A stretch of DNA of 64,000 bases from Maratus speciosus (lineage: Eukaryota; Arthropoda; Arachnida; Araneae; Salticidae): the NCBI GenBank assembly GCA_963932465.1, contig OZ010799.1, positions 279,975,083 to 280,039,082 on the forward strand, given 5' to 3'. Made by a program: the position numbers and the translations under genes. This document shows, piece by piece, positions 21,004-33,257 of the stretch. Positions within the stretch are counted from its first letter, which is position 1. The number at the start of each line of letters is the position of its first letter. The notes beneath the pieces are model-generated. The model saw only the letters and a program-made list of their open reading frames with translations. It had not been told where the DNA came from and ran no database searches.

Positions 21004-22620
21004 GACTATGATACTTGTATTAGGTTAGACATTTTTTTTTCTTTTTAAGTACAAATTTGATGATAAAGAAATAGAAATATAATAATAATATTTTGTAATA
21101 TTTTCTCAAAACAGTGGGCCATTCGTGCTGCAAATCTGATATACTTTATGACAAATTACATTGTTTTGACATGACTTTATGTCCCATCTTGATCATAAAT
21201 TGCATATAACCTATCTTACATTCGAAATATATCCCCATCAATCTTTTCCATTCAAAAAGAAGCATCGCAGAAATACTTTGTGTTTACAAGATGGAAATAA
21301 GACACAGAATACATTTCTTTTAGTAAAATAGTCTTTGATACATAATACCCCTATCACCTGAGAAGGACAGGTATCAGAATATTTAAAAAAAATTACTAAG
21401 CACATCAAAGTACCAAATCCTTGGGCGAGTTGAGAAGGTTTGGAAGTCCGGTTTCGTTTTGAAAGCATACACCATGAAATATTGAAAATTCCTTTGTTAA
21501 CTGATACAAGAATGAACCATAAAATGTCAAAACGTATTAAGATCACAGAAGGTAAAAAGTTACGGAAATCTGAATATATAAATATAAATTTTATTTCATT
21601 TTAGAAATATATTAGAAAGATGAGTAGCAAAATTAGTCTGGCTCACTTTACCATGTAATATGTAGTAACCATATTATATTGAAGAATATATTATAAGATG
21701 ATCTAATACTAATTTCCTCTTTTTGATATATTAACGTATTTGATCATAAACAAGTAATATAAAAATTTTGTTTTTAAAGTCAATTCCTACTTAGGTCATC
21801 AAAAAAATAATAATATAATCCCTTAAGCTAATATTAGTTTTTGTTGCATTAAAATATCTCAATTGTCGTTTGTTGATTTTCTGTAAGCAAGTAGGTTTAC
21901 AATGGAACTCTATGGCGATTTGGCAAAATATTACAGATATCGTCAAGTTGGCGTCACTTTTGGTGACTCATTTTAGTCGACAAATTAGGCGATATATCGC
22001 CAAGTTGGCGACAAACTTGACGGTATTTTTCGACAGAACAGGGCCCTCTCTATGGTAACCCCCTTACAGGTATGAAGATGCATTAAATGCTTCAATAATC
22101 AATGGCCGCCATTTTGTCTCCCCTGTAAAAGTAAAATTAATTAATTAAAATTTAATTAATGAATTAATTTTTGAAAAAACTGTATTAACATCAATTGTCA
22201 TCCAGTACAAGTTAAAAAAAAATTATTTCCACTTGATAGGATGAATAATAAGTATTTTATTAACGATTGAAAATTTGAACAATATATATAAATAAATAAA
22301 TAAATACAGGGAGAGTGTGAACTAATAGCAGGAATTGAAATATAATATGGTACAAATACGTATTGTCTACTTTATGCATACACACAAATAGGTTTAAAAA
22401 ATATAATTTTAAATATTGATCGACCTATACTAATAAAAGAATGTTTCGCTCTGTATGCCTGCGATGGCTAGCGAAATCTACCGAACATACAAAGCTGAAG
22501 ATTTTTGTGAAGGTAGCCCAAAGTCTCTCCTGATGCAGCTGAGACTCAGAATTTAAAATTCTTATAATTAGTTGAGACATTGATTAAAAATCGAAACTCG
22601 CCTTTATCAATTCAATCAAA
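21004..22620. other. intergenic with a dyad-rich patch
   Basis: 21912-22030 is rich in short dyads built on GGCGA/TCGCC (for example TCGCCAAGTTGGCGA), with a related patch in the 31760-31850 region. A Helitron-like start, CTATACTAATAAAAGAATG, occurs near 22425 but no partner end was found. A 102-codon minus-strand frame at 21238-21546 has no recognisable motif. Confidence 0.35.
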
Positions 22621-23449
22621 AAAGAGTAATTTAAATTACTCTTTTTTTCTCCACTTGCTTTCGATAGGTTGGTTTATAAAGCTTCTCTCATCAAAAATGT
22701 ACTTTTTCTTCCCACTTGCTTTCGGTTGGTTGGTTGTATAAACCGTTCGCAAAAATAATTAAATAATCCGGGTAGAATTAAATAAACCAATTTGAGTGTT
22801 TGATGCTTCAAGAGTGATTATTTTAGCATGAAGGTTAAACGCGTGCTTTGGAAACATATTTATTACTAATGAAAATTTAAAAGAATAGATCAGTTTCAAG
22901 TGACGCCACATCCTATCAACGAACTTGACAACCTAGCGGAAATTTATGCCTGTCCATCTGTTTTCCGGTTTTTCACTGCTTTGATTGGTTGAGCGGTATA
23001 TCTGCAAAACAATTGGCGAATTTGACTGATTGGTAAAAATTGGACTAAATGATTTTACAGAGCGTGCGCACCACACCTGCTGTGCGGTGCCGCAGACAGC
23101 AGCGGCACGTATCTGAGGTTCTTATAGATAATATTGTGCCCTTAATTGAACGGTGGTTACCGTTGTTTCCGAATAGTAATTTCAGCAAATTTAATAAATT
23201 CTTATAAGTCTCCAACACATTAAGTTAAGTTGAAAATTTTCGGATTTAGGTTTGTCGGATTTAGGTTTGTTTACATAAGAGTGCACATCCTGGCGGTAGA
23301 AACTGGAACTAAAAGATTTTGCAGAGCGTGTACGTCTGCTATACGCGGCCATAGGCACCGGTGACCCATGTCGGATGTTTGTATGAAACATATTGTGCCA
23401 TCTGGCTGTGGAAAGGGGAACTAAAGTGCTTTGCAACGCGTGCACGGTT
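22621..23449. other. intergenic with a short duplication
   Basis: A segment with CACTTGCTTTCGATAGGTTGG at about 22650 is repeated at about 22712 with CACTTGCTTTCGGTTGGTTGG. Nothing coding is supported. Confidence 0.4.
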
Positions 23450-23690
23450 AGGATACAGTTCAGTTACGGTTAAGTTAAGTTACATTTAGGTTATATTTAA
23501 GTGACGGTTAGGTTACATTTACGTTGCATTTAGTTTACGGTTAAGTTACAATTAAGTTAGGGCTAGGTTATATTTAGAATATATTTAAATTACGCTCTGT
23601 TACGTTGCAGTTAGGTTGCGGTTAGGTTAGAATTAGGTTACTGTTAAATTACGGTTACATTACAATTTGGTTACGGTTTGTTATTTTCCT
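23450..23690 (+). repeat. degenerate GGTTA/AGTTA minisatellite
   Basis: About 240 bp composed of GGTTACGGTTA, AGTTACATTTA and TTAGGTTAC-like units repeating every 5-6 or 10-12 bp on the plus strand. The bases are those of the arthropod telomere repeat TTAGG with many interruptions, but no perfect (TTAGG)n run is present. Confidence 0.65.
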
Positions 23691-23832
23691 TTTTTTTGCC
23701 ACAGGATGAACATTACGTATGTTTTGAAGAAAAAATATACTTAATTTTATACAATATATCTGAAAATTTAATACTGTACACTTACCTTTTAGCTAATGAT
23801 CGAGTATCGATTTGATTCACGTATAGTCGGAT

Positions 23833-24043
23833 TTAACCCTTTAAGGGACGCCGTTTGCATTCTGAAAACGCCTAATTTTAAAGTCCGAACTGACACATAT
23901 TACCAGTGTCTTTTTAGTAAAATTTCGATCTTATAATATTTGTGAATAAAAGCTATTGATAACAAATTTGTTCTTAAATTGTGATGTGAATTGATTCTTG
24001 CAACATTTTTGTAGCAGAAAAGCCTTGCCCCTGAAAGGATTAA
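23833..24043. mobile_element. piggyBac-type TTAA MITE (211 bp)
   Basis: TTAACCCTTTAAGGGACGCC at the left and GCCCCTGAAAGGATTAA at the right are imperfect inverted ends. A CGTTT-N9-AAACG hairpin (23852-23870) starts 19 bp from the left end. Confidence 0.75.
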
Positions 24044-24446
24044 AGGTGATATAATTAGTTTGAAAGTCAAAGAATTTCATTCAGGATTTCGATGTGAAAA
24101 AAAAAATCGTTACTGTGCAACAATGATTTTTACGGTTATATCAATATTTTAGCACATAAATTACACAGTCGTATATACCGTCCGCTATCCCCGTTTCCCT
24201 TTGCAGTTATTTTAAGTCATTTTACCACTAAAAAACAGTTTTTTCAACCGATTATTCACACAGTCAGCGGGCACGTATTTCAGACAAAATCGAGTTACGG
24301 GGGCCAGGTTAGCGAAATTCGACCAAAAAATCGATTTTTACTTTTTTATATCATTAAATAGTTTAAACTTTTATCTTTTCAACGATGTATTACATATATT
24401 TATGTATAAAAAAATGTGTTGGATTTTTTCATTCTTTCTAAGAGCA

Positions 24447-24642
24447 CTTCATAGCAGTGGTTTACTTCTTTTAAATTCAGATTTCTTGATTTGCACCACT
24501 TTTCTGAAGTGGTAAAATTCCCTTTGTTTTGCCTTAATTAATATATTATTAAATAGGACGAATTTTACTTTTTCAAAAAAGTTGTACCAAGCAAGAAATC
24601 AGAATTTTTAAAAAGTAGCCCACAGGCAACACTGCTTCACAG
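24447..24642. mobile_element. hAT MITE, CAGTG family, copy 1
   Basis: The element is 24455-24634. Its flanks are CTTCATAG (left) and CTTCACAG (right), an 8-bp target duplication with one change. The arms pair through TTCAGATTTCTTG and CACCACTTTTCTGAA-type segments, ending CAGGCAACACTG. It is the same family as 55661-59201 and 58495-58685; in the orientation matching those, its centre reads TATTTAATAATATATTAATTA. Confidence 0.8.
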
Positions 24643-25330
24643 CTTGAATTGACTTTATCTCAAAACTCCGATTTTTCAGGTTTGTGTTCCTTTTCTGCAA
24701 TATCTATTAAACTTCAGAACTCAGATTTTTCTAATTCTTATATTATGTTATATTGTATACTTTAACACATGGATTTAACGATTTGTTGAGAATTATTTAT
24801 TTTAGGCAGTGAAATCTTACCAAAAATGCTAATTTAAAAATGTCTTTCAATAAATAATTAATAATTAATTTTCAGTTTCACTTAGAAAGAAAATGCTCTG
24901 TTAAAATACGTAAAGCATATTATTCAAACTACTCTAAAAAATCTAGACCTCTATCTTTCAACATTTCTGAGAAAAATGTACATAAAGTTAGTGTATTTTA
25001 ACATGGCGGAGATAGAACTTACCGGTCCCCTTAAAGATATACAATCATACAAATTTCAGGACATATGAGAATATTATCACTGGCCCGGGCAATGCCGGCC
25101 TGGTCAGTTAATTATTAAATAAATTTATAAGCTGAAAATAGAAAAATGCAATTTATGAAATAAAGTCAGATTATGTGATGATAAGAAATAACTAAATGTA
25201 CTGATATTCTTCCGGAATACATCGCTAAGACGGATGCAGCCATTTTAGATAGTTTATGATGGTTTACTTGCCAAAAATTTGCCAATTTCAAGTGGTAATA
25301 TTCGTTTATTTTAATCTCAAAGTTTTCTCA
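24643..25330. other. intergenic, nothing recognised
   Basis: AT-rich, no supported feature. Confidence 0.4.
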
Positions 25331-25538
25331 TTAACCTCTTCAGGGACGGTGGTCCCTTTTTGGACCACTTAATTTTAATTCTTAAATATCACATTCGTAC
25401 CATAATATTGGAATTAAAATATTCCTTAGTGAACAAAAGCATTTTGTACAACATGATTTAACTGAGTTTAATGTATCATTTTTTATAATAACCAACATAA
25501 CAAATTTTTCTTTATTTTTAAAAAAACTATCAACTTAA
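25331..25538. mobile_element. left part of a TTAA MITE, split by the piggyBac element
   Basis: Begins TTAACCTCTTCAGGGACG. A perfect GTGGTCC-N6-GGACCAC hairpin (25349-25368) starts 18 bp inside. At 25535 the sequence enters another TTAA element. A possible right end, TTGCCCCTCAAAGTGTTAA, lies at 28857-28875 on the far side of that insertion, so the two may be halves of one element; the intervening 560 bp are longer than expected. Confidence 0.6.
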
Positions 25539-25637
25539 CCCTTATGTCAATGACCAAAATTTACCCTTGTGTCCAATGATCAGGAAACCCGGATACCTGC
25601 TGCGTATTTAATACACGAGACCCATAAAACAACCCTA

Positions 25638-25848
25638 CACTGTTAAAAATTTTGCAGCATTCTGCCAGGATATTCGACCGTTTTTTTTTTTTTGAAAAAA
25701 CGGTTTCATAACCATAATTTAACTATATTCTGATCGTAAAATGGCCAATAATATAATCAGAATAGTCTTAAATGAACGGTTGTATAACCGTTTTCGGAAA
25801 AAAAAACGGTCAAATGACCTGCCAGAATGTTGCAAATTTTTAACAGTG
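25638..25848. mobile_element. TA-flanked palindromic MITE, copy 1
   Basis: Inverted ends CACTGTTAAAAATTT...AAATTTTTAACAGTG with TA on both sides. Pairing extends through GCAGCATTCTGCCAGG and a CCGTTTT/AAAACGG block, so the whole 211 bp folds back. It is the same family as 26007-26205. Confidence 0.9.
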
Positions 25849-26006
25849 TATTTCATACAGCGTAACTGCCCAGACCTAAGAGAAGAAGAATTTGACAAAT
25901 TTTCATACATATTCATTACTTCTCGTGTCAACAGTTCAAACGAAGACCACATGTTAGAAAATGGAAAACAAACTTATATCCGTTTTATGAAGCAAGTATG
26001 GGTATA

Positions 26007-26205
26007 CACTGTTAAACATATGCAGCATTCTGTCCAGTCATATGACTGTTTTTATCGAAAACGGTTACACAACCGTACTTTAACAGTATTCTGACAATAT
26101 TATTGACCATTTTATGGTCAGAATATAGTTAAATTACAGGTATGAAACCATTTTTTCAAAAAACGGTCGAAAGACTGGACAAAATGCTGCAAAAATTTAA
26201 CAGTG
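26007..26205. mobile_element. TA-flanked palindromic MITE, copy 2
   Basis: Inverted ends CACTGTTAAAC and AAATTTAACAGTG with TA flanks, and shared inner motifs GCAGCATTCTG and GGTCAGAATATAGTTAAAT. It is 199 bp and lies 158 bp from copy 1 in the same host element. Confidence 0.9.
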
Positions 26206-26274
26206 TAGACCGATTCTGGAATATCCTTAGATTTATCCGTTTTCACAACTAGAACACACGAGTGGACTGTCCTC

Positions 26275-28010
26275 AAAATATGTTCCAAAAAGGAACAAAT
26301 CTGTCATTCTAATGTCTTTTATCCATAATAATAAAACCATCACAGGACTGAAAGATAAACCCGAAATGATTCAGTTATATAAGGAAACGAAATATAGAGT
26401 GTATAAAATGGGTAAAGTTTGTGGCAATATACAACATATAAACGTACAACCGCATGACCACTTGCATTATTTTTCTATATTGTGGGTATAGCAGCATTTG
26501 CTACTTACATTATATAATCTGTAAATAATAATATGTTTATAAATAGACAATCGTCGCCTGTTATTGCGGGAATTAGGTGAGATCTTGAGGCTTCCAGCAA
26601 TTCAAAATCAATCGCAAAATGTTCAGGCAATGAGACAATTTTTGACCAAATTGGGAATTGAAAGTATATTGAAAAAATCTTTTTCCGTATTTGAAGCTGC
26701 CACACATTCAGAACCCAGTCCAAAGAGCTTAAAGCGAGTTGAAACCAGAAGGATAAAAGCAGTTGGTGTCAGATGTGCTTGTGAGAGCCTCAAAAACTGC
26801 GCAAGAAAACCAGAAAATCATGTAAACAATGTGAAAAGCCAGTAGGTCATGTACAGTTGTGGAAAAAAAAGTAAACTCCCCCTACTAACTCCTCAAACAA
26901 ATTATCGTTTCAGAAAGTTACCGGTACCGAACGATTGGAAATAATGTCTACTTTTAAATGATGTACATACAATTTGCTTAGGGGACCATCTACATATTAA
27001 AACGACCAAACATCATTTTTTTTCAATGGCAATACCCAATTTTAACAAGATATTTCAAATCTTCGGTTCAAACTATGCATAGACACCATATTTCAAGTCA
27101 TTTGAATCCTAAGTTTTTGAATTATAAACATTCAAAATTGAGTGCTTCTAATGTTAAATTACATTTTCATATTTTCATTAATATCTCCTGAAATTATACT
27201 CCTAATGTGCTAATTTTTTGTGTAGAAATAGTGCTAAAATACACAAACATGAATACATTCAATTTGCAATTTTTTTATAATTTTATGATATAAACTATGA
27301 ATTATGAAATTAATATTCGAAAAAATCATGAATTGCAACCTACGTTTTTTCGATGGATTTAGATTTATTAAGTCCTGCTTTTTGGAAATCCCAAATTTCA
27401 CATTTTTCTCCCTAGTAGTTTTCAAATGATGCTTAAAAGACGGCAAAATGATGGTTTAATGGGCCATCTAAGATATTTTGAAATTTCTTATGTTATCCTG
27501 TAATCTAGCAGTCTTCATTGACTGCTTGAGTGGAGCTTAAGGTGCCTTGATCAAGAAGGGGGCTCTCTTGTTTAACAACCAAGTACCGAACTTCAATTTG
27601 GATACCGCCCCTAAAATACGCTCGTTTTAAAATAATTAATTTCTCGGAAACTTATCGTACGAATTGCATAAAAATTTGTTTTTAGGCTAATTGAAGGGTG
27701 AAGAGTTCATTTATGCTGTCAGAATTGCGTACTGCTATTGAAAAATAAACAAAGTTATGATTCGTTTTAATATGTAGATGGCCCCCTAAGCAAATTGTAT
27801 ATACATCATTTAAAAGTAGACTTTATTACCAATCGTGTGACACCAGTAACTTTCTTATACGATAATTTTTGCAGAGTTAGTAAGGGGTGTTTACTTTTTT
27901 TTTTCCACGACTGTACATTCGTACGTCTTTTGCTCTTGTACAACTTGTCCACAAAAACTTCACGTAAATGAAATCTTTTTTGCCTTAAAAATGCGTCTAA
28001 CTCTTATTTT
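26275..28010 (+). pseudogene. piggyBac-like transposase, C-terminal remnant
   Basis: Plus-strand fragments in shifting frames match the C-terminal half of a piggyBac transposase. They are KRNKSVILMSFIHNN and KPEMIQLYKETK (catalytic core before the third Asp), then a hydrophobic FFSILWV-type helix, RELGEILRLPAIQ, and a cysteine-rich domain with CAC, CKQCEKPV and, beyond the element inserted at 26854-27913, CSCTTC. In the family motif K-G-G-V-D the third catalytic Asp would follow V; here the sequence is TKYRVYKM, a Tyr in that place. With frameshifts, stops and the insertion, it cannot be active. The N-terminal half is not recognisable. Confidence 0.7.
26854..27913. mobile_element. Tc1/mariner-like inverted-repeat element (1.06 kb)
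   Basis: Flanked by TA. CAGTTGTGGAAAAAAAAGTA at the left is inverted at the right (CAGTCGTGGAAAAAAAAAGT on the minus strand). The arms pair for about 150 bp, through CCTACTAACTC and CAAATTGTATATACATCATT-like segments. The ends resemble Tc1-type transposons; there is no transposase. It sits inside the cysteine-rich-domain coding part of the surrounding piggyBac remnant. Confidence 0.8.
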
Positions 28011-28315
28011 CAAATTAATTTCAAGCTTTATTGATCTAAATAGATCTAAATAGTCTATCAATTTCTTTACTTTTCCACAAAAATTCGCATGGGTACCCGG
28101 GTACCCTGGTCATTGATGACAGGTATAAAAATGTTTAATGCCCCAAAATAGTAATTAAAAAATTCGAAATCTAAAATTGATTATATTATTGGACAGTGAA
28201 TACTTCAAATAATGGGGATTTAAATTCGTTTTATTTTCTTTTTATATTACACCTTGAAAACGGGATGAAAAATTCAAAAGATACCCGACTACCCGGTCAT
28301 TGACATAAGGGTTAA

Positions 28316-31110
28316 GAGGTATTCTGTATAATAATTTTTGTTTTATTTAATTACGAAATGTCTGTTATGAAATTTTTTTTTTAATTTAAATTTTTAAGGT
28401 AGATAATTTTATTAAAAATAGTGGCTATTTTGGCGACACTGGCTGAGCAGTGGCGACCACGCCTCCTAAGGTGTCGGAGCTTTGCTGAAATCACATGATA
28501 TGAGGAACATCTCTTGAAGTCTTTGACGGAAAGCAATGCATGCTAAATGGTATATCGGAATTTTCATGATGGAGTATTTCGAGATATGGGGTTTAGTCAA
28601 ATTTTGTGAAAATTCATTTGAGTTGATTCACAGTTTTAACTGTTTGTTTAAAACTTTATAGATCCCTATTTTGTGACATTTATTTTTCTGTTTTTAATAA
28701 TATGCTTATAAAAATATGCTTTTTATTCTACTATGTTTTTTTATTCTACTATGCTTCATAATAATGCATTTTTAAAGTAAAATTGCTTTTCCTTATTTGC
28801 CAATAAATCTTTTTGCAGATTCCGGTGGGAATTCGACATTACAAAAACACAATTACTTGCCCCTCAAAGTGTTAATAACTGGATTTAAATAGGATAAATT
28901 ATAAACGGAAAACAAAACAGAAGAAATTTGATCATCAGCTGATAAAAAAAGCAACATAAAACTATTTTTCAGGTATAATTTCTCAAAGAAGTAGTTCATC
29001 CTTCCTGAAAACATGAAAATAGTATAAGGTGATATATCTTCTTTCAAACTCCATTATTTCTTCGTCATTTATTTTCCATATTGATCATAAATCGTACATT
29101 AGATATCATTACTGTCGAAATAATATCTCGATTTACATTTCCTATCCCATAAAAGATTAAAAATGAGTATATAAATTCAACGGATATGTTTCCATTTTAT
29201 AAATACTACTTCCCGATATATATCAGATGTATCGCATTTCTGGATGTGTCTATTGGCAGGAAAATAAAAATTCACACAAGGAATGTCAACGTATCATAAC
29301 CTAAAGGAGATCAAAAAATTTTAGACATGCTGTAATAGGTTTCAAGCCATGAAATATGAAGTGTTGAAGGTTCTTTTGATACCAAATATAACTGTAATGA
29401 GTATAAATGTATAAGGATAACAAAAAGGGCGTAGACGCCGGAAATTTAAAGATATAAGTATATAGTTAAAAAACTGATTTAAGAATATATGCGAAAAGAA
29501 ACACATTTAAAGAAAAGATATAATGGTACATAATAATATTGTATAAATATATTTTTATGATGTACTTGTACTTTTAGGTATGAAATGAAAAGTAAAATAT
29601 ACGAGTAGATATTGAACGCCAAAAAGTACTTCCTTTTTACACGTTTTTTATTTAGTTTGTAAATTAGAATTTCCCATTGTGTTATCTATATGGCTTTTTT
29701 GCCTTAAAAAGGTATGATAATTTTCGTATATTTTAAGTACCAAAATTTCCTAATCTGGGAGCACGGAAGTGCGTCCGCCAAGTTCGCACAAGCCGTAAGC
29801 TACCTTTTCCTGAACCATTTCGGCACACTTTTCACCCCCTCATAACGTCGTTTTAGGGAGAGATACAACATTTTTTCTTTTATACACATGTTCGTATGAT
29901 CAAACTGAACTAAGGTTCCACGATTTCATGTTTCTGTATTTAGTAGTTTTCGAAATATTAAATTCCGAAAAAGCGCTTTTTTGTCACTAACTCACTTCGC
30001 ATCATCAAATAACTAAGGTACTTCTAAAAGTCGTAGAATCGTGAAATTTCACAAGTAAGTCGGGTTTGTAGCACAATTAACCAGAAAAATCTGAAACACA
30101 GAATTTCCGCCTCTAAACCCTTCAAATAGGGGGTGTTGATTTGGCCGTAAACAGTTCCTTCACATTCAATTGCGCCAATGTTGGTCGCCAATACTCGATT
30201 ACAGAGTTTTGAAGGGTCACGTAATTTCAAGCAGAATAAAACTTTATATATATGCTTTTCCAAAGATGTTTGTTAAATAGAAAAAAATGAATGTACCTGA
30301 AAATTTTAATCAGTATAGGTTATGATATATTCACGATATTAAAACAATAAAACATTTAACAAAATATAACTGCAATTCAGTATGTTTCCGATATAGTAGC
30401 CTTGGCGAAATAGAGAAAATAGCCTTGACGAGAAAAGAAATTTGATAATAACGTATTTTCTGGCAACCTATCTACTGTGTCATATACGCAAGCAATTTTT
30501 TCCATATGTATACAATTTATTTAATGTAAGGAACCCGTTTATTTATTTTTATATACCAACATAAATAATTTGTATATAAAAAACAATATTTTATCCTGTA
30601 TAAATAAAATGTATATAAATAACATAAAAGTTCATCAGGTTTGTTTTCATAGTTGTTTATATCATTTGGCAATATATCTCAGTTTCTGAAATCCGAATTG
30701 CACCAAGATTTTTAAAAACGCAAAGGTTCCTATAGTGGAAAAATATCCTAATTCTCATATGAAAGTTTAAAAATCTGCTTTTAATTAAATGAAATGTGTA
30801 GCTAATAAAGCTGTCTTTAACGATATGCGACAGATGCGGTGTCCAAAGTCCGCTGCTAATGTTATTATATTGTATTATTAGCCTACTTACTGTTAATGTA
30901 TTGTTAATTTTAAATCTGTAAAAGAAAGATTATAGTTATAGATCAGACATGTTGGTTGCCAAAACTCGATTACAGAAAATTAGCCTGAGTTATAAAGGTG
31001 TTACATGATTTCAAGCTGAATAAAATTTTATACGCTTTTACAAAAATCTACATAAGGCAAATCTTTCAGTTCATCTGTCCATCTTTCTATCTTTTACTTC
31101 CTTAAAACAA
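28316..31110. other. intergenic with old repeats
   Basis: Contains a possible TTAA-element end at 28857-28875. A segment at 30170-30255 (GTTGGTCGCCAATACTCGATTACAG type) recurs at 30950-31030. A patch at 30385-30480 (GTAGCCTTGGCGAAATAG) recurs in reverse complement at 44305-44350. No supported gene; frames of 60-80 codons lack motifs. Confidence 0.4.
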
Positions 31111-31517
31111 ATTTTATTAAAGATCGAGAGGCGTCTGCACAGATCATCACCTCATCGAGTTGACGGCTGAAATTTTAGGACTAGTTAAAAATCGATTAGC
31201 GTATTAAAATGTAACTGGTCCACCAAGTCATATCTTTGTGGAAACCACCTACAGACCCGATTTTACCGGTTAATTGGTGGATTTTCCATTGTGTTTTCCT
31301 GCACCCATTCCTCCATACTTTTGGATGCAGGAAAATACAATAGTAAACCTATCAGTCACCCACTAAAATATGGTCTTCAGGTTGTTTCTACCAAGATATG
31401 ACTTAACAGACAAGTTGCATTTTAATGTACTAATCTAGTTTTAACTAATCCTAAAATTTAAGCTGTAAATTCGATGAGGTGATGGTGTGTGCAGACGCCT
31501 CCCGGTCTATTATAAAT
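31111..31517. mobile_element. foldback element with GAGGCGTCTGCAC arms
   Basis: About 407 bp. Left GAGGCGTCTGCACAGATCAT pairs with the right-hand inverse through CATCACCTCATCGA, AAATTTTAGGA, ATTAAAATG and AAGTCATATCTT, to a centre with paired TTTTCCTGCA/TGCAGGAAAA. No coding capacity; target duplication not clear. Confidence 0.8.
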
Positions 31518-32858
31518 GTCGAAATTCTAACCTCAATAGCACTCTGGTCAATCTGGCAATTATCCCTACTATTTATGGAACACTATTCCTTTAAGTGCGT
31601 TTTAGTGATGTTAAAGAACTTTATACATATGCATCATACATATTATACATATGCATATAATACATAATACATTTTCATCATACATATTATAGGTATGTGT
31701 ATAATAAATAAGACATATGCATCATTATGACGTCAGAACAAACAAAACACTTTTTGTCGCCATATTTGAGAATTGACATGATATATTACCAAATTTGGTG
31801 ACACTTCGCTAAATGTCGCCAAGCTTGGCGAGTATTTGACGTTTGTGGCTATTTTTCAATGAGTTAATTATTAATGAGAGCCATCTATTTATATTTTTCC
31901 GCATATCATCTGAATAGTTAAATAATATAACGTACGAATATTTCCAAAGTGCTAGTAGTTTCGTCACTGCACAAAACCTCTGCTATTGTTAATATATTGT
32001 ACTGTTATTATACTTACTGTGACTATGTTGTTAATCTTTACTCTGCTGAAACTTCTGTATTATATAAATAGAATTTACGGAAACTATTAAAGCACCGAAA
32101 GTGACAATTCTCCTTATGATTATTATAATTTTATAATATGTAACCTGTTAATCGATATGTACCGTTAGAAGGAATCTTCTATAATCCGGTTCCTCGCATT
32201 TTAGTTTTCAGGTTTCGAATAAAATTAGCTAAAAACTTAAAACCATGGCAAATTGGCTAGTTCTTCAACACGATTAGATGAGAAGAATGATAGATTTTAG
32301 ATTTTCAAATGGATCATAGCAGAGAGCCCGTAAACCTTCTATTCTTCCGTAATCGAGTCTATTGAAAAGGTTAGCATGAAACAAAAAGATATTAGCATCA
32401 ATGTGGTTTAATGTGAATGCAGATATTATCAAGGGATTTAATAAGAATAATTTCACTTGTACCCAATCGTATCAGTTAAAATACAATAATTGGCAGTGAG
32501 CCCAATTAGAAAAGATTACTTAATAGGATTAAAAATTTCCGCATTAGAGGACGAATCGTAACTGATAAGGAAACATGCATAAGTGAGTTAAGAGATATTT
32601 GTCATGAAAGAATAAAATACATAACAACACAAAATATATGATGTGCTTCCATGATCGTAAAGAGTTCTTGATTTCTCTATCAAAAGCTCCCGACTTGGCG
32701 AAAGAATGGGCAAGTAAATTAAATTATGAATAACAGTAACATGATGCAACGTTTAACATGCAAATAATAGAGTATATACTGCTTGCTAGAGGCGACTAGT
32801 ACTTTAATATAAAAATAAATAAAGTATGAATTTGTAAATCTCAATAAAATAAATTTAG
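31518..32858. other. intergenic with an AT microsatellite-like patch
   Basis: 31620-31725 is built of CATACATAT/ATATGCAT words in both orientations. 31760-31850 has GTCGCCAAGCTTGGCGA-type dyads related to the 21912-22030 patch. Nothing coding. Confidence 0.4.
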
Positions 32859-33187
32859 GTATTTTTATGCTAGCCGGGCGCGAGTGGCAAATCGCCAAAT
32901 ACTGTCTCCAACTCTATTGTTCATATTGCATTCATTTCATTTAAAAATATAAACTTTTCAGTCATCTCATTTAAAATAGATGCATTTCCCTCATTTTATT
33001 TAATAGAATATTTAACACAGAAATAAATAAATAAATAAATATATAACAAATAATAACATAAACCAAAATATTTTATTTGAAAATCAAAGCATTGTTTCTA
33101 ATTTACACGTGTGAAAAACGAAAACTACTATTGGAGAAAAAACAAAATGCTAATTAGGAGATTTGCTCCCGGCTAACATAAAAGTAC
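32859..33187. mobile_element. small inverted-repeat element, TAGCCGGG ends
   Basis: TTTTATGCTAGCCGGG at the left is inverted at the right as CCCGGCTAACATAAAA; about 329 bp. The interior is AT-rich. The superfamily is not assigned. Confidence 0.65.
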
Positions 33188-33257
33188 TGAAATTTAAGTT
33201 TTTTTTATATTAATATAGCTTAGAAAAAAACTAGAAAAAACATACAAAAAGTAGTGA

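Larger units (their letters stand above)
25535..28315 (+). mobile_element. piggyBac-like element 1, decayed, 2.78 kb
   Basis: Both ends read TTAA then CCCTTATGTCAATGACC in inverse orientation, a perfect 17-bp terminal repeat with TTAA target sites (25535-25538, 28312-28315). Length and content (a piggyBac transposase remnant on the plus strand) mark it as a formerly autonomous element. Three TA-flanked elements have inserted into it: 25638-25848, 26007-26205 and 26854-27913. The perfect ends contrast with the ruined gene. Confidence 0.85.

Noticed and set aside
21238..21546. A 102-codon minus-strand frame
   Set aside because: No motif recognised, AT-rich codon use like the surrounding non-coding DNA.
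22426..22450. A Helitron 5'-like start (CTATACTAATAAAAG)
   Set aside because: No matching 3' hairpin/CTRR end in the expected range.
23450..23690. True interstitial telomere array
   Set aside because: No uninterrupted (TTAGG)n, so only a compositional resemblance is reported.
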